Below, piece by piece: positions 12,801-24,445 of a stretch of DNA of 64,000 nucleotides. A program made the position numbers and the translations under genes. The notes under the pieces were generated by a model. It saw only the letters and a program-made list of their open reading frames with translations. It was not told where the DNA came from and did not search any database. Position 1 is the first letter of the stretch. The number at the start of each line of letters is the position of its first letter. The stretch covers positions 124,001-188,000 of the forward strand of contig JASJFT010000047.1 in NCBI GenBank assembly GCA_030770425.1, read 5' to 3'. The stretch comes from Darksidea phi. Taxonomy: Eukaryota; Ascomycota; Dothideomycetes; Pleosporales; Lentitheciaceae.

Positions 12801-13075
12801 GTACGATCGCACTGTAGGAGATCAGCCCATGTTGTCGCTGAGAGGCAACTCGAGAAGCGGGGGGTTGCCTAACTCTTGCTTAGTTGAGGAGTGCTCACCT
12901 TGACTTTCCGTTCGCGGCATTTGGTGCAAGAGAGTAACTGGCGCTGCTGCTGCGGCTGCTGTCGTCTCCTGCTGCCTTCAGCTAGATGGGAATGCGCGTC
13001 GACGACTCCTTGAACAGTTTCGGTAGGAGAGGCCGTCGTTACGGCATGGTTGAACACACGAGACGGTTCACTCAT
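9813..13075 (-). CDS. Zn2Cys6 fungal transcription factor, 1006 aa
   Basis: complement(join(9813..11317, 11375..11938, 11992..12424, 12470..12811, 12899..13075)); 3021 nt, all phases close. A nuclear regulator with an N-terminal binuclear zinc cluster. The first cysteines (CTKCRERKVK) end exon 1, and exon 2 supplies CDRTKPCTACCARGAPKDC, giving the six-Cys pattern C-x2-C-x6-C-x5-C-x2-C-x8-C. Next comes a coiled-coil-like stretch (ELRKVRAENLRLKERL). Residues around 330-520 form the fungal middle homology domain (PF04082 type), with DAWTLFGTTIRLAHSIGLHR, LWWWLLYMDQ and GRPLGISGIGD. The roughly 480-residue C-terminus is low-complexity, rich in Q, P and H, and may be activating. Start chosen at the ATG of MSEPSRVF; the frame is open further upstream but has no other ATG nearby. 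Target genes are unknown and the neighbours give no hint. Confidence 0.9.
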
Positions 13076-14345
13076 TCTGACTTGGAACTGACACGTAGCG
13101 CCAATCAAAGCGAGGCGACCGGAGGAATGGAGTGCAAAGGTGCGGTGCTAGTAGGGTGCAGAGACTTGGATCGCTCGGACAAGTACGGCGATGACAGGCG
13201 ACAGAGTCCATATAATCCGTCAACCAGGACGCAGGTAAATTGGACCAAGCCACTTCAACTGAAGTTTAGACGGGAACTTCTGCCTTTTAGCGACAGCGCC
13301 AGAAGACGGGTGTTAAACCTGGAAGCCCACAATTAGCATCTTTGCATTTTGAAGCCTCATTTCCAGCTATGGTTGGTTCAATGGGAGAGGGTAAAAAGTG
13401 TACCGAGAAGTGAAGATCAGCGGGCTCTCACCGAAATTTCCGACTGCCTGATCCGTCGTGGTGCATTGTAGCTGTAGGCTAGCCTTTGTCAAGAAACCAT
13501 GATCAAGTCGCACAGAGGATATCGCCAAGCGCGTGGAACCACAAAGAGGGCGAAAGAGGCTGGATACGACCCATAGACCAGGTCGGAACAATACATCATA
13601 CATGATACATAGATCTAATAACTTACCACTGCGGCGGGCCGATTCTTTGGACCCTATTCCCTGGCTACGCGGAATCTTACCAACCTACCGGATCGCCTGC
13701 CTTGCTTTTGGGTCGCGCGGCGGTTTGGCTTGTGCGCTCCCTTCCAGAACTATGACAGGTGGCCGATCATGAGATGTGAGCGTGAGGTTGGTTGCCTGCA
13801 AGACGGACACGCCTTGGATACGCCATTTGGATCGTCCTCCGTTGTTAGTACCATGGATGGTTCGCGTGGCGCTTGTGGCTGCAGCAGCGCTCGTGTCAAG
13901 ACATGTTGCTGATCCACTCTACAAGCCGAATATCGCTTCGTCACAAACACAGCCTGACATCCCGTGCCGTTCCCCGTCCTGGTTTTGCACCGGAAACCCC
14001 GCGTAGGGGTCGATCTCCGTGAATTCCAAACCAGCGAGCTACTCTGTACGGTATCTGCGCAATCGGAGCAGTACGTCACGCTAAACGCCTCATTTCCACT
14101 ACTACGGATCCGACCGTCCCTGGTATCGTTCTCCCCGACAGATCTCAACTGCCCAGAGCGTCACATATTACGCCATACGAAGCAATATTACATGTTCCAC
14201 GAAACGACCAGGGCGTTTGCAGCTGCAGTGAGACAGTTACACAATGGGCCAGCTCGTCAATCTCACAGCTGGTGCATCGATCCAAGACTTCTACATAAAG
14301 ACTGGACTTTACAGTCCGCTGCTGTCCCGACGCGCTTTGGTTGAC
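13076..14345. other. Intergenic between Zn2Cys6 gene and mitochondrial RNase gene
   Basis: Holds the promoter of the Zn2Cys6 gene at its left end and the 3' flank of the RNase gene at its right end. Short frames on both strands have no recognisable features. I see no RNA gene or repeat. Confidence 0.5.
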
Positions 14346-17300
14346 CTACAGCAGGTCGGCATCCCGATGCAACAGTTCGATGGGAGTGACAAGAATGGTT
14401 CGGAGGTAGGCGTCGACAGAATGAATCTTGACCACCCATTGATCGCCAGTCTGAAAAGTCATGCCTGGGGTTTTTATGACGGTGACGTTGATAGATTGAT
14501 CGCTCGTGCAACCGGTAGTTCCTATGCCATCACCGGCATACTTGATCCAAACGTTGAACGTGTCCGGTAAAGGTGCTTCTTTATAGTAAAAAGCCCGCAT
14601 GAAAGCCTGTACGACCCAAAAATGAGTTGCGTGTCTCTTTGTTTGGCCGATAATCCTTTCTCTGGGCGAAAGGGTCATGATGGACTCCTGCATCTGGCGC
14701 AACGAGAAGGGGAGGATTGGACGAGGCGCACTCGCAAGCATGGCAGAGTCGAGCTTTTTTCCGGTATGTGCCTCATACCGGATTGCGGCTTCGATTTGCC
14801 AGTGCGTGATCATGTCGCTGAACCTTCGCAAAGGACTTGTGACCTTGAGATAGGCTGGAGTGCCAATGGTTTTGTGTGGGAGGGGCGAGGAATGCGCAAT
14901 AGCGCGCCCTAATGCTCTCGCGTAGCGGAATTCTAAACCAGGCGACAAAGATCCATATTTTGCCAGCTGAGGCACAATCAGCGTTTCCTTAAATTGCCCC
15001 AGAGATAAATTTCGGGAAGGTGCCTCCACGGTGCCTCTGAACATGGCTGGGATGTTACGTTCAGCGCACCAGGATGCCGCTGAGGAGCACGCCAGCACCA
15101 TCATCTCTTCAACAATGTTGCTAGCGTTTATCTCTTGTTGAAAGCTGGGTTCTATCTTCCTGGTGATCAGTTCGATGACAGGATCGCCTTGGATAAAACG
15201 TGCTCTGTCGAGTGAGGGCGGCATCCAAGTCAAACCCGCCTGACCGCATTTTTCAAACAGTCGTACCTCATTGGCATACGTTCCAACTTTGACTGCTCCG
15301 GCCTTTCGGCGTGCGTTCCATCGTGCTTTGGCGATCGTATACATGTCTCGCAGATCTTGGAGCTGACCTGGGGTTAATTGGGGGGTTGAGCGGCTAGACT
15401 TTGTCGTAGGAACATCGCCACCAACAACGAAGCTCGATACATGCCCACCAGAGTGTTCGCCCAACGAAGCGGAAACTTCAGAGGGTGTGATGCTCACCAC
15501 GTTTCGCACGATACCGTGTTGAATCTTCGACTCAACAAGATTCCCGGACGCGTCTATACGCGAGCTGAAGGTGATGACGGGTCGATTGCGACCCAAGCTG
15601 AAGTAGTTCTGTGTGGCCCACGTCGGTAGCATGGGAAAGGTCCTTTCCGGGGTATACACGGTTTCTGTCATGTGCGCAGCGAGCCCAGACAGGACATGGG
15701 TCTTGTCGAAAAAGGCAGTTGGGTTGGCAATATGGACATGGATCCAGAACTCGGAGTTCTTTCCTTCGATGCGCTCAATCGAGACTCCATCGTCGATTTC
15801 CTTGGCATCAAGAGCATCGATACAGAAGACAGTTGTTGAGCCCCAGTCACGACGACGATCTGCCATAGAGTCGTGGAAATCCGGGTTTCTTCTCGTTAAT
15901 TCGGCTTTCGTATTCAAAAGTTCCAAGTTGCGGGAGAGGCGCACAGTCGGCAGCATTAGCTGCTCGTCGTAGATGGCGCGGTTTTCGTGAGGTGTAATTA
16001 CTCCGATTTCTTGTAGGAACAGATGCCCGGTCCCTCGGTTCATGGATACACTGGACCCTGACTTGTTGCGGATACTCTCTTCTTCGTACAGCCCAGTGGC
16101 GTGCAGGATAGAAGTACAAGCCGAGTGAAGATTTGGCATATTCAGGAACTGCGCTGTCAGCACCCATGCCTGGAGGAAGTTGATTATCTGCCTGTCTGCG
16201 TTGGTAAATTCTTCGTGCAAGACAGGGCGCAAGTACGATTGTTGCTCGTTGACTGGATAGGGGGTCTGACTTGGTCCCACGCACCCAGAGTTTGGGTCGC
16301 GATGCTGTCGGCTGATGGCGATGAGGCGGCGGGCCTTGTCGATGAAGTCGGTCATATAAGTTGCGCCTTTGGTACGCTTGCGCAAGGGTATAGGGTTGTT
16401 GACGAGGGATGCTGAGTACTCATTGTATTCACGTATCCACTCCTGCACTGTCTCGACCACCTCGACGTCGTTCTTGGGTCTAATGGCGAAGACGTTGGTT
16501 AAGCGCTGACTGCGAGCGTCTGAACGGAAGCGGAATTCATTGTGTTTTAAAGCCTTGCGCACAGCCAGGAGTGCCGACGGGGAGGGTGACCACGCGCGAT
16601 CGCTTTTCGCGAGAAGCGTCTTGGCGATCTGTGCCAGCGTCATCATACGGGTTCGACTGGGGTCTGCAAGCACTGAGTAGGCCGTGTCGAGAATGGGCGC
16701 GTTGGTTCGGTAGATTCGCTCCGACTCCTCGGTGAGCTGGTGGAGCACCGCCTGCACAGGCGCGCCGAGCTCGCGTGGAACCTGGAGGGGATCCTTGGGG
16801 GTGATGTCTAGAGGTTTGGTAGGCATGTAAGGGAGAAGAGGCTGCAGCAACGCAGGATCGACACAGCCAGGCACCGCGAACGAGATAGTGGCCAGGTGCG
16901 AGTGGCACCACCGGCCGTTGACCGAGAAGAACTGGCTGACCAGGTCCAACTGCTGAACGAAGACAGCGAGGACGGGCTCGCGACCGGGCTGCGACAGCTC
17001 GACTACATCTCCTGGCTTGAGAAAGAGGCCAATGGTGATCAGCTCCTCGCCCTCGGTGTCCTCGCTCGACTCGAAGTCGACATCGCGCTCTTCGTCGGCC
17101 TTGGAACTGTGATTCAGCTGGGACAAGTTGTTCTCCATCTCGCCGTGGGCTGGATGATTCTCGAAGGCATTCAGCGTGGCCTCGTCTGGCCCGCCAAACT
17201 CAGACTGCCATTGCTGCAATTGTTGGCGGATGCTGGGCGTCTTGGGCCCCGTGGCGGTAAGCAACGAGGGGTTGAAGGCTGGTGCGGCGGCCGCGGAGGA

Positions 17301-17530
17301 GACGACATGAGTGCGCTGAGTACAGTTAGTTTTAGTAAGGCCTCATGACAGCGGTATCATCGTACAGCCTGGTGGTCGTGCAGTGCTCGCCGTGGCGGCC
17401 GTGAGACTGTTTTGGCGGCATTTCCGTCTCGCAACAGTGCTCTATGCGCAAAAGCGCGACGCTGGTGGAGGAGACGCCATTGACACTTCCAGCAAACACT
17501 GGATGCGGGCAATGGGCGAGGGTAGACCAT
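14346..17530 (-). CDS. cyt-4: Mitochondrial RNase II-family exoribonuclease (CYT-4/DSS1-like)
   Basis: complement(join(14346..17315, 17366..17530)), 1044 aa. Likely the 3'-5' exoribonuclease of mitochondrial RNA turnover; Neurospora CYT-4 and yeast Dss1 act with a helicase in the matrix. The RNB catalytic core is clear: CIDALDAKEIDDGVSI carries the conserved Asp cluster, followed by IHVHIANPTAFF and ERTFPMLP. Near the C-terminus, YLKVTSPLRRFSDMITHWQ is the typical RNB end and is followed by an S1-like region. Exon 1 gives a basic, hydroxylated N-terminus with CWKCQWRLLHQRRAFAHRALL, which fits a mitochondrial presequence. The 50-bp intron has donor GTACGA and acceptor CTCAG, phase 0; the frame upstream of it has only one suitable ATG. 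Length is close to that of CYT-4. It is divergent from the MoCo gene, with a 361-bp shared promoter. Confidence 0.93.
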
Positions 17531-17891
17531 TGTTTGGCTGTGAAGGGTAAGGCCAGGAGCGGCTTTCCCGATGTCGAGAAAAGTAGGCGCGGCCGCGGAG
17601 AGGGCCCGTGCCCGCCGCAAAAACCCATCGCGAACTCACATGCTCGGTCGTCGCACTTCTTCTCCTCCACAACCCCCCACACCCACACTACACAACCTCA
17701 AGGTACGTTCTTTTCATTACATTCCTCCCGCCGCCGCCCCTCTAGTGATGATTTCAAATTTATAGCATGTATTATCCGAACAGCGCTTGCGCTAGTATGC
17801 GGAGTGATATTCATCTGATCCAATTTCTCGCACCCTCTTTGCACCCCCACATGGCTTGTATCGTGCGCTGACGCATCCCAGGGCCGCCGAG
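17531..17891. promoter_or_regulatory. Shared divergent promoter, RNase gene / molybdopterin synthase gene
   Basis: 361 bp separate the two start codons on opposite strands, so both promoters must lie here unless 5' UTR introns extend them. A pyrimidine-rich run (about 17650-17750) precedes the plus-strand gene. I see no clear TATA box. Confidence 0.5.
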
Positions 17892-18182
17892 ATGGCATCG
17901 GCAAAGGCCCCCGCAGGCCATTTCTCGATCTTGTACTTCGCTGCCGCCTCGACCTTCACCGCAAAGCCGAACGAGCACCTGCCGGCTCCGCTGGAGGCGC
18001 GTAGTCTCTTCGCCGAGCTCGAAGAGAGATATCCGGGCATCATCGAGAAGGTGCTGAGCAGCTGCGCGGTGACGGTCAATTTGGCCTATGTCGATCTTGA
18101 TGGCGACGAGGCCGAGCACTTGGACCTAGTGATCAAGGAAGGGGACGAGGTTGCCATCATCCCGCCCGTGAGCTCTGGATGA
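17892..18182 (+). CDS. MOCS2A: Molybdopterin synthase small subunit (MoaD/MOCS2A)
   Basis: A 96-aa single-exon protein with a ubiquitin-like (beta-grasp) fold. It donates sulfur from its thiocarboxylated C-terminal Gly to precursor Z (cPMP) together with the large subunit MOCS2B, making molybdopterin for nitrate reductase, sulfite oxidase and xanthine dehydrogenase. Landmarks are FSILYFAAAS near the N-terminus, VNLAYVDLDGDEAEHL in the middle, and the hallmark C-terminus EVAIIPPVSSG. The last residue is Gly; the penultimate residue is Ser where bacteria have Gly, which as I recall is usual in fungal homologues. Start chosen at MASAKAPAG; an upstream in-frame ATG (17856) would add 12 residues without support. 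Stop TGA at 18180. Confidence 0.92.
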   Translation: MASAKAPAGHFSILYFAAASTFTAKPNEHLPAPLEARSLFAELEERYPGIIEKVLSSCAVTVNLAYVDLDGDEAEHLDLVIKEGDEVAIIPPVSSG

Positions 18183-18572
18183 CTGGACTGCATGTCGAGT
18201 CAAGTAAAAGGTGTGGGAACGGGTAGCAAGACTCGATAGTGGTAGAAGAAGGTACGTGTTGATGACATTTGTCCCGGTATCGTTGGATACCGGCCCTCGC
18301 CTGTGTAGATACATGCGTTTTAGAGGTTCTCGTTAGAATAGATAGCCCAATGCAACGTTCGCGGACCATGTGCATTTCCACTTCCGCACGGTCATGGTAA
18401 GCGATGGTAAAGAGCCTTCCACTGTGCAAATCCAGAACGATTGGCAAGCGATGGAGGACTAAATCCGTCTCGTCCTTGGCATAGGCTTCCTTGGCAACCG
18501 ACTCCACCACAAAGCCGTTGACGGCATTCAGTATTCTCCGACCTGCCGACTCGACAAGTCCCCCAGCAGAAA
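18183..18572. other. Intergenic with R2-related peptide scrap on minus strand
   Basis: The minus strand around 18390-18500 is open and encodes IVLDLHSGRLFTIAYHD, which resembles the R2 scraps at 6606 and 27328. The long minus frame here runs into the antisense of the next gene and has no start or splice support, so I treat it as a relic. Confidence 0.4.
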
Positions 18573-21447
18573 ATGGGTGATGCCATTGACCCGCGCCTGC
18601 AGTACGAGTCGTCGCTGCCACCAAGAACACTCTCGCAGCCCTACACAACCGCGCCGCCGCCGCCGCCGCAGAATAGCGGCCCCCCATACTACCTCCCGAC
18701 GCCGACTCAGGCACCACCCCCGCCGCCGCTCACCCAGGCCGCCCCACAGAGCCACTTTGATCCCGCCCTCGAGCAGACGTCACCGACACAGGAGTCGCAC
18801 GACGAGGAAGACCACGACGAGGGCGACCACGACGGAACCCATGACAGCCCCGGCAACGCGAAATCCCCCTCGGACCCGAAGCGTCCGCGCGCCTGCGACT
18901 CGTGTCGAGGACTGAAAGTAGGGCACATACACCTGTGGCGACGATGAGACCGATGCTGATAAGTGCAGGTTCGCTGCGACCAGGAGCGGCTGGATCAACC
19001 CTGCAAACGCTGCGCAAAGGCGAACCGCAGATGGTGAGAACTACACCAGGTGTAGCCGCATCAGTGAGCTAAGACGATCCAGCATCACCACTCCGCCGAC
19101 GAGAAAGCGGCAGAAGAAGGCCGACAGCCGCGTTGCCGAACTAGAACGCAAGATCGACGCCCTGACTGCGACCCTTCACGCGCAAAAGGCTCCGCCTGGT
19201 CCACCCGGACCGCCTGCGGGAACTCCGGAGATCAGGCAGCATGGGGATATACCAGAATACGACAGTGTTCCCAGTGCGGCTACGCTTACAGACGGGCATT
19301 TCAGAGCCGGTTCCTACGTCCACGACTGGTCGAATGCGCCTACATACCAAAATCGATACCCTGATATCCCTCCGGGCTACACCCCGGCCCAGAACATACA
19401 ACGTGGACCAGAGCCGAAGCGACGGAAATTAGCCGATGGGAGCAGCAACACCGTGAGTGACCTTGCCCGTCTTGGACGAATAATTGCTAATGGTTGCAGA
19501 TGATACCCGAAGACATGGACGCGATCCATCGCGACTTGGCCGAGCATCCAGAGATGAAGCGGGGCAGGAAGGGAATGAACACTGACCATTCATATATTAA
19601 CACGCTGATCGATAATCTGATGACACCGGAGACGGCAGAGCGTATATTCGTGCGATATGTGAATGAGATCTGCCCACACTTCCCTGCGGTACCTTTTCCT
19701 CCCAGCATGACGGCACGAGAACTACGAGACAGGAAGCCGTTGCTTTTCTTGTCCATTCTGGCCGGCTCCTCTCATGGAGCCGCCGAACAGCTGGTCACCC
19801 AAGATGTACAGCGAGAGTTGACCAAGACATTGAAGGACCAATTTGCCGATATCATCTGGCGCAACGGCGAGAAATCGCTCGAAATTGTCCAAGCGCTGCA
19901 AGTCGGCGTGTTGTGGTACCGACCGCCTCTACACTACGAGCAGCACAATTTCTACATGATGGTGAATTGCGCTGCCGTTATGGCGCTTGATCTCGGTCTT
20001 GGACGTCGGAACACCCCGACCGTAATGAAGCTTTCCATCGGGCCCTTCAAGCGATGTCATCCGAATGCGGGTAGCATCGAATCTCGGCGCACCTTTCTCG
20101 TCTGCTACTACCTATGCATGAGCATCACAATGGTTTTACGACGGCCAATTCTGCTACGGTGGACCAAGTATATGGAGGAGAGCGTGAAAATTCTCGAGAC
20201 CTCTCCGGAAGCGCTTCCGTCCGACAAGATACTTTGTCAACATGTCAAGATGGCGCATATCGGAGAGAATATTTCGGTGCAGTTCTGCATGGATGATCCT
20301 TCGGTTGAGGTGTCGATATCGGAGCCAAAGGTAGTCTACGCCTTGAAGATATTCGAGAATGAGCTAGATCAGGTCCGAACCGAGAATGCCGCTCAATGGC
20401 AAGAAGTCGATCGTAAGTCCATACTGAATGTGCGAACAGAAGGTTGCGCTAACGACTGCAGCTGCATTGCGTCTTGCGGAGCACGTCACGAACCTTTACG
20501 TACATGAGATTGCGCTACATCACAACCAGAGTGTAGCCGACTTCCAGCCGCCGTATACAGCAGAGACGTTTGCTTCTGGTGTTGGTAAGAAGGAAGCAGT
20601 CGGGCCGGCACACATCGGCGCACTCGGCGAATGCCTCACAGCTACGCACGGCATCTTGGACACAATTTTGAGTGTGCCTCTCAATACCTTGCTGACCTTA
20701 CCCGTCATTTTCTGTAAGCTTCGATTCATGTAAGCCAAAGGACCGACTAATCATGATACTATAGGTGTGCGAGCCATCTACGCTATCGTTTGTTTAATGA
20801 AGATGTGGGTATCCGTCACCAGTTCTGGCGAAGTCGGCAACATCATCAAGAAAGAGGACCTCCAGATTGAATCCTACACGGAGCGCTTAGTCAACATGTT
20901 CAACGCCATCGTATCTCGCGACGCTCAGTCTCCCCATGGGAAGTTTTACTTTGTTGCTAAACGCCTCCAAGAACGCTTCGTTCACATCAAGGAAGGTGCC
21001 TCGCGCACAGAGCAGTCATCTGAGACAAACGATGGGTCACGCTCATCTACAGTCAAATCCAACTCGCAATCCCGCTCGCGGCAATCGTCTCAGAACCAGA
21101 CCCCGCTGCATCTCCTCTCCGAAGTTGCAATGGGCAGCAACAACAATACCTCTACACAACAGCAACAACCTCAACCCCAGCAACATCAGCCCACAATGCA
21201 GCAAACGCAAGCTCCGCCGCAACAGCCGTCATTGCAGAGCTGGTATCCCGGAATGCCAGCTCCTCAGCAATCCGTTCCGCCGGACATGGGAGGATTACCG
21301 CAGGGCAATTTTGACCCCAACTTTGACTTTACGCAGTTTGATCTAGGGACAGGGTCAGATGCAGATTTGTCGGCGCTGTTTATTCCGGATAGCATGCTGT
21401 GGAATATTCCACCAGATCTTGGAATGCAAGGCTATGGGGGGTTCTAA
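18573..21447 (+). CDS. Zn2Cys6 transcription factor, WAR1/LEU3-like, 875 aa
   Basis: join(18573..18917, 18969..19033, 19083..19452, 19500..20412, 20462..20713, 20765..21447); 2628 nt, phases close. The zinc cluster is split over two introns: RACDSCRGLK / VRCDQERLDQPCKRCAKANRRC, followed by the basic linker PTRKRQKKADSRVAELERKI, a coiled-coil dimerisation element. Exon 1 is proline-rich and very acidic. The middle domain contains FVRYVNEICPHFPAVPF, QALQVGVLWYRPP and SRRTFLVCYYLCMSITMVLRR. The helix LNTLLTLPVIFC/VRAIYAIVCLMKMW near the end recalls War1-type (weak-acid response) and Leu3-type regulators. The C-terminus is Q/P-rich, likely activating. Intron 5 has a clear CTAAT branch site before CTATAG. 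The family name is from memory of similar Aspergillus proteins; the ligand is unknown. Confidence 0.9.
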
Positions 21448-21938
21448 CGAGTGAAGTGAGGACGCAACTGGGCGAGAAGGATGTAGATGAGAAATAAACG
21501 GCAATATGTATGATATGTTGTATGCTAGCTAGAGTATATCTCCAGATCCCGCGGCTCGGACATCTTGCCATACTCTTAGCTCCGGTGCTCAGACTCAACC
21601 AAAACGTAATAGCCTGTCCAAACTTGATGATGTTGAATGCATCGTATAGCACTCCAAAACAGTTTTAGACTCGTAAGCATGTTCGCATGTTAATGCTCGC
21701 TTGGCGAATCACGACGCCCCTGCCGGGCATGGCGTCATACATGGATGCAGCCACCCCGGAGCTAACACATCTTGCCTGCGGTACGTCTTCCAATCCGACA
21801 CCATTGATGTTGAACCGTAGGCGTAGATTGGACCTTGCAAGTCTTCGCGTTCGGATCTAATGAGCGTGATTAAGCTGATTACGGACTTGCGGTATGTCCG
21901 GTCCGGGCTAGTGCCGTCGGTACAGGACCGAAGAATGA

Positions 21939-21945
21939 TATAAAG
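21939..21945 (+). promoter_or_regulatory. TATA-like box of the dehydrogenase gene
   Basis: TATAAAG, 100 bp before the ATG at 22045, in a region otherwise free of genes; the spacing fits a short leader. Confidence 0.4.
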
Positions 21946-22044
21946 GAGTGGTATTGTCTGGAAAGATGATATCTTCATATCAAAATACAATTTACTTCAA
22001 CATCTCTATCGCCTTACTAAATCTCTAGGTCATACTTTAACGCG

Positions 22045-22972
22045 ATGGCATCCCCGACCCCGCTCACGGGAAAAGTGGCCCTCATCACCGGCGCCTCAAA
22101 AGGCATCGGCAAAGCCACGGCGCTGCTCCTCTCCTCGCTCGGCGCCAAGGTCGTGATAAACTACTCGTCCGACTCCAAACCCGCCGACGAGCTCGTTGCC
22201 CGGATCGGCACGGACAAAGCCGTCGCGGTAAAGGCGGATGCGGGGAATGTGCGTGAGCTGGAGCGGTTGGTCGACGAGACGGTGAAGTGGAAGGAGGGGA
22301 ATGGACGGATTGATATTTTGGTGCCGAATGCGGCGAGTTCGGCGTTGGGGAAGGGGTTGCTGGAGACGAGTGAGGAGGATTTCGATAAGGCGGTCGGGTT
22401 GAATGTTAAGGGGCCGTATTTCTTGGTGCAGGTGAGCTGTTCATCCTCTCTACTTATTATCTTGCCCAATACTTGCTTTGGTGGCTTATTTGGTCCGGTT
22501 GTGCTGCAGGAGATGCTAACTGGAAGGGCTAGAAAGCAGCACCGCACATGACGGAGGGCGGAAGCATCGTCCTAATGTCGACCTCCCTCTGCACGCTATC
22601 TAGCATACCACCAAACTATCTCCTCTACGTAGCCACAAAAGGCGCCATCGAGCAAATGACACGCGTCCTGGTAAGTTTTCTACTTCCCTCCTTGCCACCC
22701 GTCCCCACACCCTCCTTCTCACACCATACCAGGCGAAAGACCTCGGCCGCCGCAAAATCAACGTCAACGCCATCTCTCCAGGTCCTACAGGCACAGACCT
22801 GTTCTTCGAGGGCAAAAGCGAGCAGCTCATCAAGACGATGGCGAGCTGGAGTCCGTTTAATAAGCTGGGTACGCCTGAGGAGATTGCTGGTGCCATTGCG
22901 TTTTTGGTTGGGGAGGGTGGAAGGTGGGTTAATGGACAGACGTTGAGAGTGAATGGAGGGATGACCGTTTAG
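22045..22972 (+). CDS. Short-chain dehydrogenase/reductase (SDR), 254 aa
   Basis: join(22045..22431, 22533..22670, 22733..22972), phases all 0. A classical NAD(P)-dependent SDR: the nucleotide-binding glycine motif TGASKGIG starts near residue 15, the NAA-type motif is PNAASS, and the active site has a Ser in VLMSTSL and the YxxxK motif as YVATK. The PG motif follows in ISPGPTGTD, and the C-terminus WVNGQTLRVNGG is typical of the 3-ketoacyl-ACP reductase/glucose dehydrogenase-like subgroup. The length is normal for the family and no targeting signal is seen, so it is probably cytosolic. The substrate cannot be told. Intron 1 could use an earlier AG (22509), but 22532 gives the expected KAAPHM. 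A TATA-like box lies 100 bp upstream. Confidence 0.93.
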
Positions 22973-24357
22973 GGTTGTGGCTGGATGAGGGGGTGGGTGA
23001 GATATGGCGAGAGCGATTGGCATAGACCTAATTGTTATTGTAGGATAGCTCGGTGCTTTATATGATGTCCGTCTTTTCTCCACCGACAATTGTGTTTGTA
23101 TGGTGTGTTTGGACCTTCTTCCATCAGGGGGCTTTTCATCTCGCAGCTGAAAAGCTCGTATAACAACGCAGTACTACCTAAGGTACAAAAGCTTCCTTCA
23201 TCTGGCCACACTCAAAGAACGTACATGTCTTTACTCACGGTGATATTATATAATGCTTACGTTCATGTCTTACGGTGTAACTTAGCGCGGTAAGCTTGCA
23301 AGACAAGACGGTGGAAAGCGTATTCAAGTGTTCGCCAGCGTGGCACACAGGATACGGTATGCCTAGGGTCTACGCGATAGGGAGCTCAATGGAAAGACTA
23401 ATTAAAAAGTGTCTTTTCGACTGTTCCTCAAGAGGGTTATTTGTATTGGTGCAAAGCGGATCGCAAACGATCCGGTGGTTGTCTAGTGCCATGGTATCAC
23501 TCTTGAAGGAATGCATAGTCTCTATGAGCAGACGTACAAGTAGGCAACATTGACGTACTTTGATAACAAACTGACAGTTCTTTCTCTGAAGAAGTACGTT
23601 GTAAACGAGGTGGAAATTATTCTTCGAGAGTGAGAAAAAGTGTGTAGCTGTAGAGGCAGAGGAGCAATGCGGTGAAGCGGGCTGCAAAGGCTATCACTGG
23701 ACCTTGTCTAGGTACCTATAGGCAACGTCGTAGCGCAGATAAAGGCAGAAACCAAGGAGTTTTAAAAAGCGACCGAGATCAATGCTGTCCTGAGCTACGA
23801 TACACCGCTGAAGATTCCGTGGCACACGAATGTGCGCACCGCTACGTAAGCGAGTCCTTACCCTTTAAAGAACGAAGGCGATGATAGGTAATTCGTACAT
23901 AATAAGAATAAGAAACGTGAAAGCGCATACAGCAGATTTGGTTGGTACCTTGCTGATGCTATTTGCGGTGCGAACTGAGTGGGAAGATGTGGAGAAGCGC
24001 ACATGTCGGAAGGCCCGGCCTGCCGCGCGCCCTTAGGGCTTGGGAAAGCTCTGGAGCATAGCTTAATATTAAGTGCAACACACGCGAAAACGCTTCGTAA
24101 AGCCAAAGATGATGGGAAACGGACAGTTGCAAGAAGTGCATCGTGCAGTGGTTGGCTATGTACGCGGTTCGTGGAAAGTTCTACCCCTGCCCCACCCACT
24201 CCCCCGCCGACCATGAACCAGACAAAAACTACCCGCCTATGCGGTGCTACTACTCCATGTGCATTGAAGACGGTTATTCCAGACCGTAAGAGAATAGCCC
24301 CTTAAAAAAAAAAGAGGCGGAGCAGACACTCAGGCCAGCAAAATGAAAGGAGAGATG
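22973..24357. other. Intergenic between SDR gene and tRNA gene
   Basis: No gene supported. Small frames are present on both strands without recognisable features. Confidence 0.5.
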
Positions 24358-24445
24358 AGGTCCTACCCGGATTCGAACCGGGGTCGCCGGAAGGAATTCT
24401 GAGGTGATCAGAATCCGAAGTGCTAACCAACTACACCATAGAACC
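24358..24445 (-). tRNA. tRNA-Gln (anticodon CUG) with a 15-nt intron
   Basis: Read on the minus strand, the acceptor GGTTCTA pairs with TAGGACC (one G-T pair) and the discriminator is T. The D arm contains TAGTTGGTTA. The anticodon stem TCGGA pairs with TCCGG, and the T arm is CCCGG-TTCGAAT-CCGGG. The loop reads TT-CTG-A, then an insert of about 15 nt (TCACCTCAGAATTCC) one base 3' of the anticodon, the canonical position for nuclear tRNA introns, then T and the 3' stem. Anticodon CUG decodes CAG (Gln). No CCA is encoded, as expected in eukaryotes. The A and B box promoters are internal. Confidence 0.9.

Noticed and set aside
18157..18717. 186-codon minus-strand frame overlapping the start of the WAR1-like gene
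   Set aside because: Runs through the promoter and antisense of exon 1. No ATG or splice support; only a short piece resembles the R2 peptide.
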